DNA of 5,928 nt from JBKPNX01 sp046732855 (GTDB taxonomy: Bacteria > Pseudomonadota > Alphaproteobacteria > Geminicoccales > Geminicoccaceae), in contig JBKPNX010000270.1 in the NCBI GenBank assembly GCA_046732855.1, positions 1-5,928 of the forward strand, in the 5' to 3' direction. Position numbers and translations under genes: made by a program. How positions within the stretch are numbered: the first letter of the stretch is position 1; every line of letters starts with the position of its first letter. The notes under the pieces were generated by a model, which saw nothing but the letters and a program-made list of their open reading frames with translations, did not search any database and was not told the DNA's origin. This document shows, piece after piece, positions 4,874 to 5,928 of this stretch.

Positions 4874-5674
4874 CTACGCGACCGGCATTACATCGAGGCG
4901 CACCGCGATGCCCTCCAGCTCCGGGGCGGGCGCCGGATAGCGCGCGCGCACCAGCGGGTCGTGGCCGGGCACCACATGGTCGGCGCTGGCGGCGAGCCGA
5001 CGGCAGCGGGCCCAGCCTTCCATCATGTCGCCGATGTTGAAAACGATTGGAAACGGATTGCCGGTCTCGACATTGGCATAGAAATGGATCGCGTCCGAGG
5101 CGACCACGACCCAGCCGCGTTTCGTGTGCACGCGCACGAACTGCAGGCCGGCGCTGTGGCCGCCGACCAGATGCAGGCTGATGCCGGAGGCGAGCTCGTC
5201 GTCGCCGTCGTGGAACGCAACGCGCCCGCGATGCACCTCGCGCACCATGCCGGTGACGTTCTCGATGTCGAACGGCATGCGCAGGCGCGCGTGGCACATG
5301 TAGCGCCCGGTGGCGTACGCCATCTCGCGGTCCTGCAGATGGAAGCGGGCGCGCGGGAAGATTTCGAAATTGCCGACGTGGTCGTGGTGCATGTGGGTGA
5401 TGATCACGTCGTCGATCTGCGCGGCGTCGATGTCGAGCGCGGCCAGACCCTCGCGCGGGTTGCGAATGACCGTGCGGTTGCGCCGCGCGCCGGTCTCCTC
5501 GCTGAAGCCGGTGTCGATCACGAAGGTCCGCTCGGGCGACTTCGCCACCCACAGGAAGAAGTCGAGCGGCATCGGGCCGTCGTGAACGTCGCGAAAGACG
5601 AAGTTCTCCGGCGCCGGGCGGTCGATCGCGGCGTACTTGATCGCGAACAGCTCGTAGGTGGTCGGTGACGACAT
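4874..5674 (-). CDS. Metallo-beta-lactamase-fold hydrolase, N-acyl homoserine lactonase-like
   Basis: The ATG at 5674 is preceded by GGGAGG (5684-5679) with 4-nt spacing, giving 266 residues. Longer frames up to 5905 lack such support. The metal site is complete: THMHHDHVGN gives H94, H96, D98 and H99; H173 lies in GGHSAG; D194 in ASDAIHFY; H238 in VPGHDP. This HxHxDH...H...D...H set binds two metal ions. DFFLWVAK, FVIDTGFSEE and SADHVVPGHDP are typical of the AttM/BlcC/AiiA-like lactonase branch. Such enzymes open lactone rings, including acyl-homoserine lactone signals and gamma-butyrolactone, but many relatives are annotated this way without tests. No LuxI/LuxR-type gene is nearby, so quorum quenching is only one possibility. 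There is no signal peptide, so it is probably cytoplasmic. It is convergent with the hemerythrin gene and divergent from the gene starting at 5895. Confidence 0.92.
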   Translation of the reverse strand: MSSPTTYELFAIKYAAIDRPAPENFVFRDVHDGPMPLDFFLWVAKSPERTFVIDTGFSEETGARRNRTVIRNPREGLAALDIDAAQIDDVIITHMHHDHVGNFEIFPRARFHLQDREMAYATGRYMCHARLRMPFDIENVTGMVREVHRGRVAFHDGDDELASGISLHLVGGHSAGLQFVRVHTKRGWVVVASDAIHFYANVETGNPFPIVFNIGDMMEGWARCRRLAASADHVVPGHDPLVRARYPAPAPELEGIAVRLDVMPVA

Positions 5675-5894
5675 GGGGCCTCCCGCAGCGTTGCGCAGGG
5701 CGCGCGCCGGGAGTATGGCCGCCTGGCGCGCTCCGGCCAAGGCGCCACATGCGGTAGCGATGCGTCTGGGCCACTGCTGACGAGGCTCGACGCAGGTGAT
5801 ATATCTCTTGCGACAATTGCCTCTTGGTTTCTCTTTGGCGCGACCCAATTTGAGGAATGCGGGTCTTTGGACACCGCGGAGCGAGGAAGAAAAA
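5675..5894. promoter_or_regulatory. Divergent intergenic region, probable promoters in both directions
   Basis: These 220 bp separate the divergent starts at 5674 and 5895. The right half, roughly 5795-5860, is less GC-rich than the surroundings and contains GATATATC at 5798-5805 and several TTG-containing hexamers (TTGCGA 5808-5813, TTGGTT 5825-5830). I cannot pair a -35 and -10 at normal spacing with confidence on either strand. No credible gene lies inside. Confidence 0.35.
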
Positions 5895-5928
5895 ATGGAT
5901 CTCAAAGAGCGCGGCCCGCGGCAACGCC
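5895..5928 (+). CDS. Start of an unidentified gene cut by the window edge
   Basis: An ATG at 5895 with a very good Shine-Dalgarno (GAGGAAG at 5883-5889, then five A-rich bases) opens a frame beginning MDLKERGPRQR that runs off the window. Eleven codons are too few to identify the product. The ribosome binding site and the less GC-rich sequence upstream make a real gene start likely. Confidence 0.55.
   Translation, partial: MDLKERGPRQR

Noticed and set aside
4677..5924. Minus-strand open frame of 415 codons and a plus-strand frame at 4961-5668
   Set aside because: Both overlap the lactonase-like gene in other frames. Only the 4874-5674 frame has the HxHxDH motif set and a good ribosome binding site.

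Overview
The window is GC-rich bacterial DNA, most likely from an alphaproteobacterium and probably from Hyphomicrobiales or a close relative. The best taxonomic marker is an intact GapR (DUF2312) nucleoid protein, a family centred on that class. High GC with strongly G/C third codon positions, and TTG used as a start codon with an excellent Shine-Dalgarno, also fit. No tRNA, rRNA, CRISPR array, insertion sequence or phage gene was seen.

Layout from left to right. (1) Bases 1-719, plus strand: the 3' part of an M28-family zinc metallopeptidase whose start lies outside the window. (2) Bases 790-1035, minus strand: gapR, convergent with the peptidase. (3) Bases 1036-1559: about 520 bp without a convincing gene. 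Its first part is featureless and GC-rich. Bases 1345-1437 are a sharply AT-rich patch with two copies of GAATAATTC and a third palindrome, and bases 1475-1520 hold two perfect hairpins. (4) Bases 1560-3201, plus strand: an exported, helix-rich protein with a His/Gly/Glu low-complexity segment and a PHMEHP motif, followed by a PiuC/YbiX-type Fe(II)/2-oxoglutarate oxygenase. A 26-codon micro-ORF that overlaps both neighbours bridges the two. (5) Bases 3463-4131, plus strand: a dienelactone hydrolase family enzyme. (6) Bases 4225-4794, plus strand: a hemerythrin-like HHE protein, separated from the hydrolase by a large inverted-repeat structure. (7) Bases 4874-5674, minus strand: a metallo-beta-lactamase-fold hydrolase of the N-acyl homoserine lactonase-like group, convergent with the hemerythrin gene. 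(8) Bases 5895-5928, plus strand: the first codons of a further gene, divergent from the lactonase-like gene.

The most interesting unit is the pair at 1560-3201. PiuC-type oxygenases are known companions of iron-uptake genes and are commonly iron-repressed. The exported partner carries clustered potential metal ligands. The operators upstream resemble Irr/Fur-family sites and are spaced by near-integral helical turns. Together these suggest an iron-responsive two-gene operon whose exported component I cannot assign to a named family. A di-iron hemerythrin-like protein lies further downstream, but the intervening hairpins argue against one long transcript. The iron link is inference from motif and neighbour, not demonstrated.
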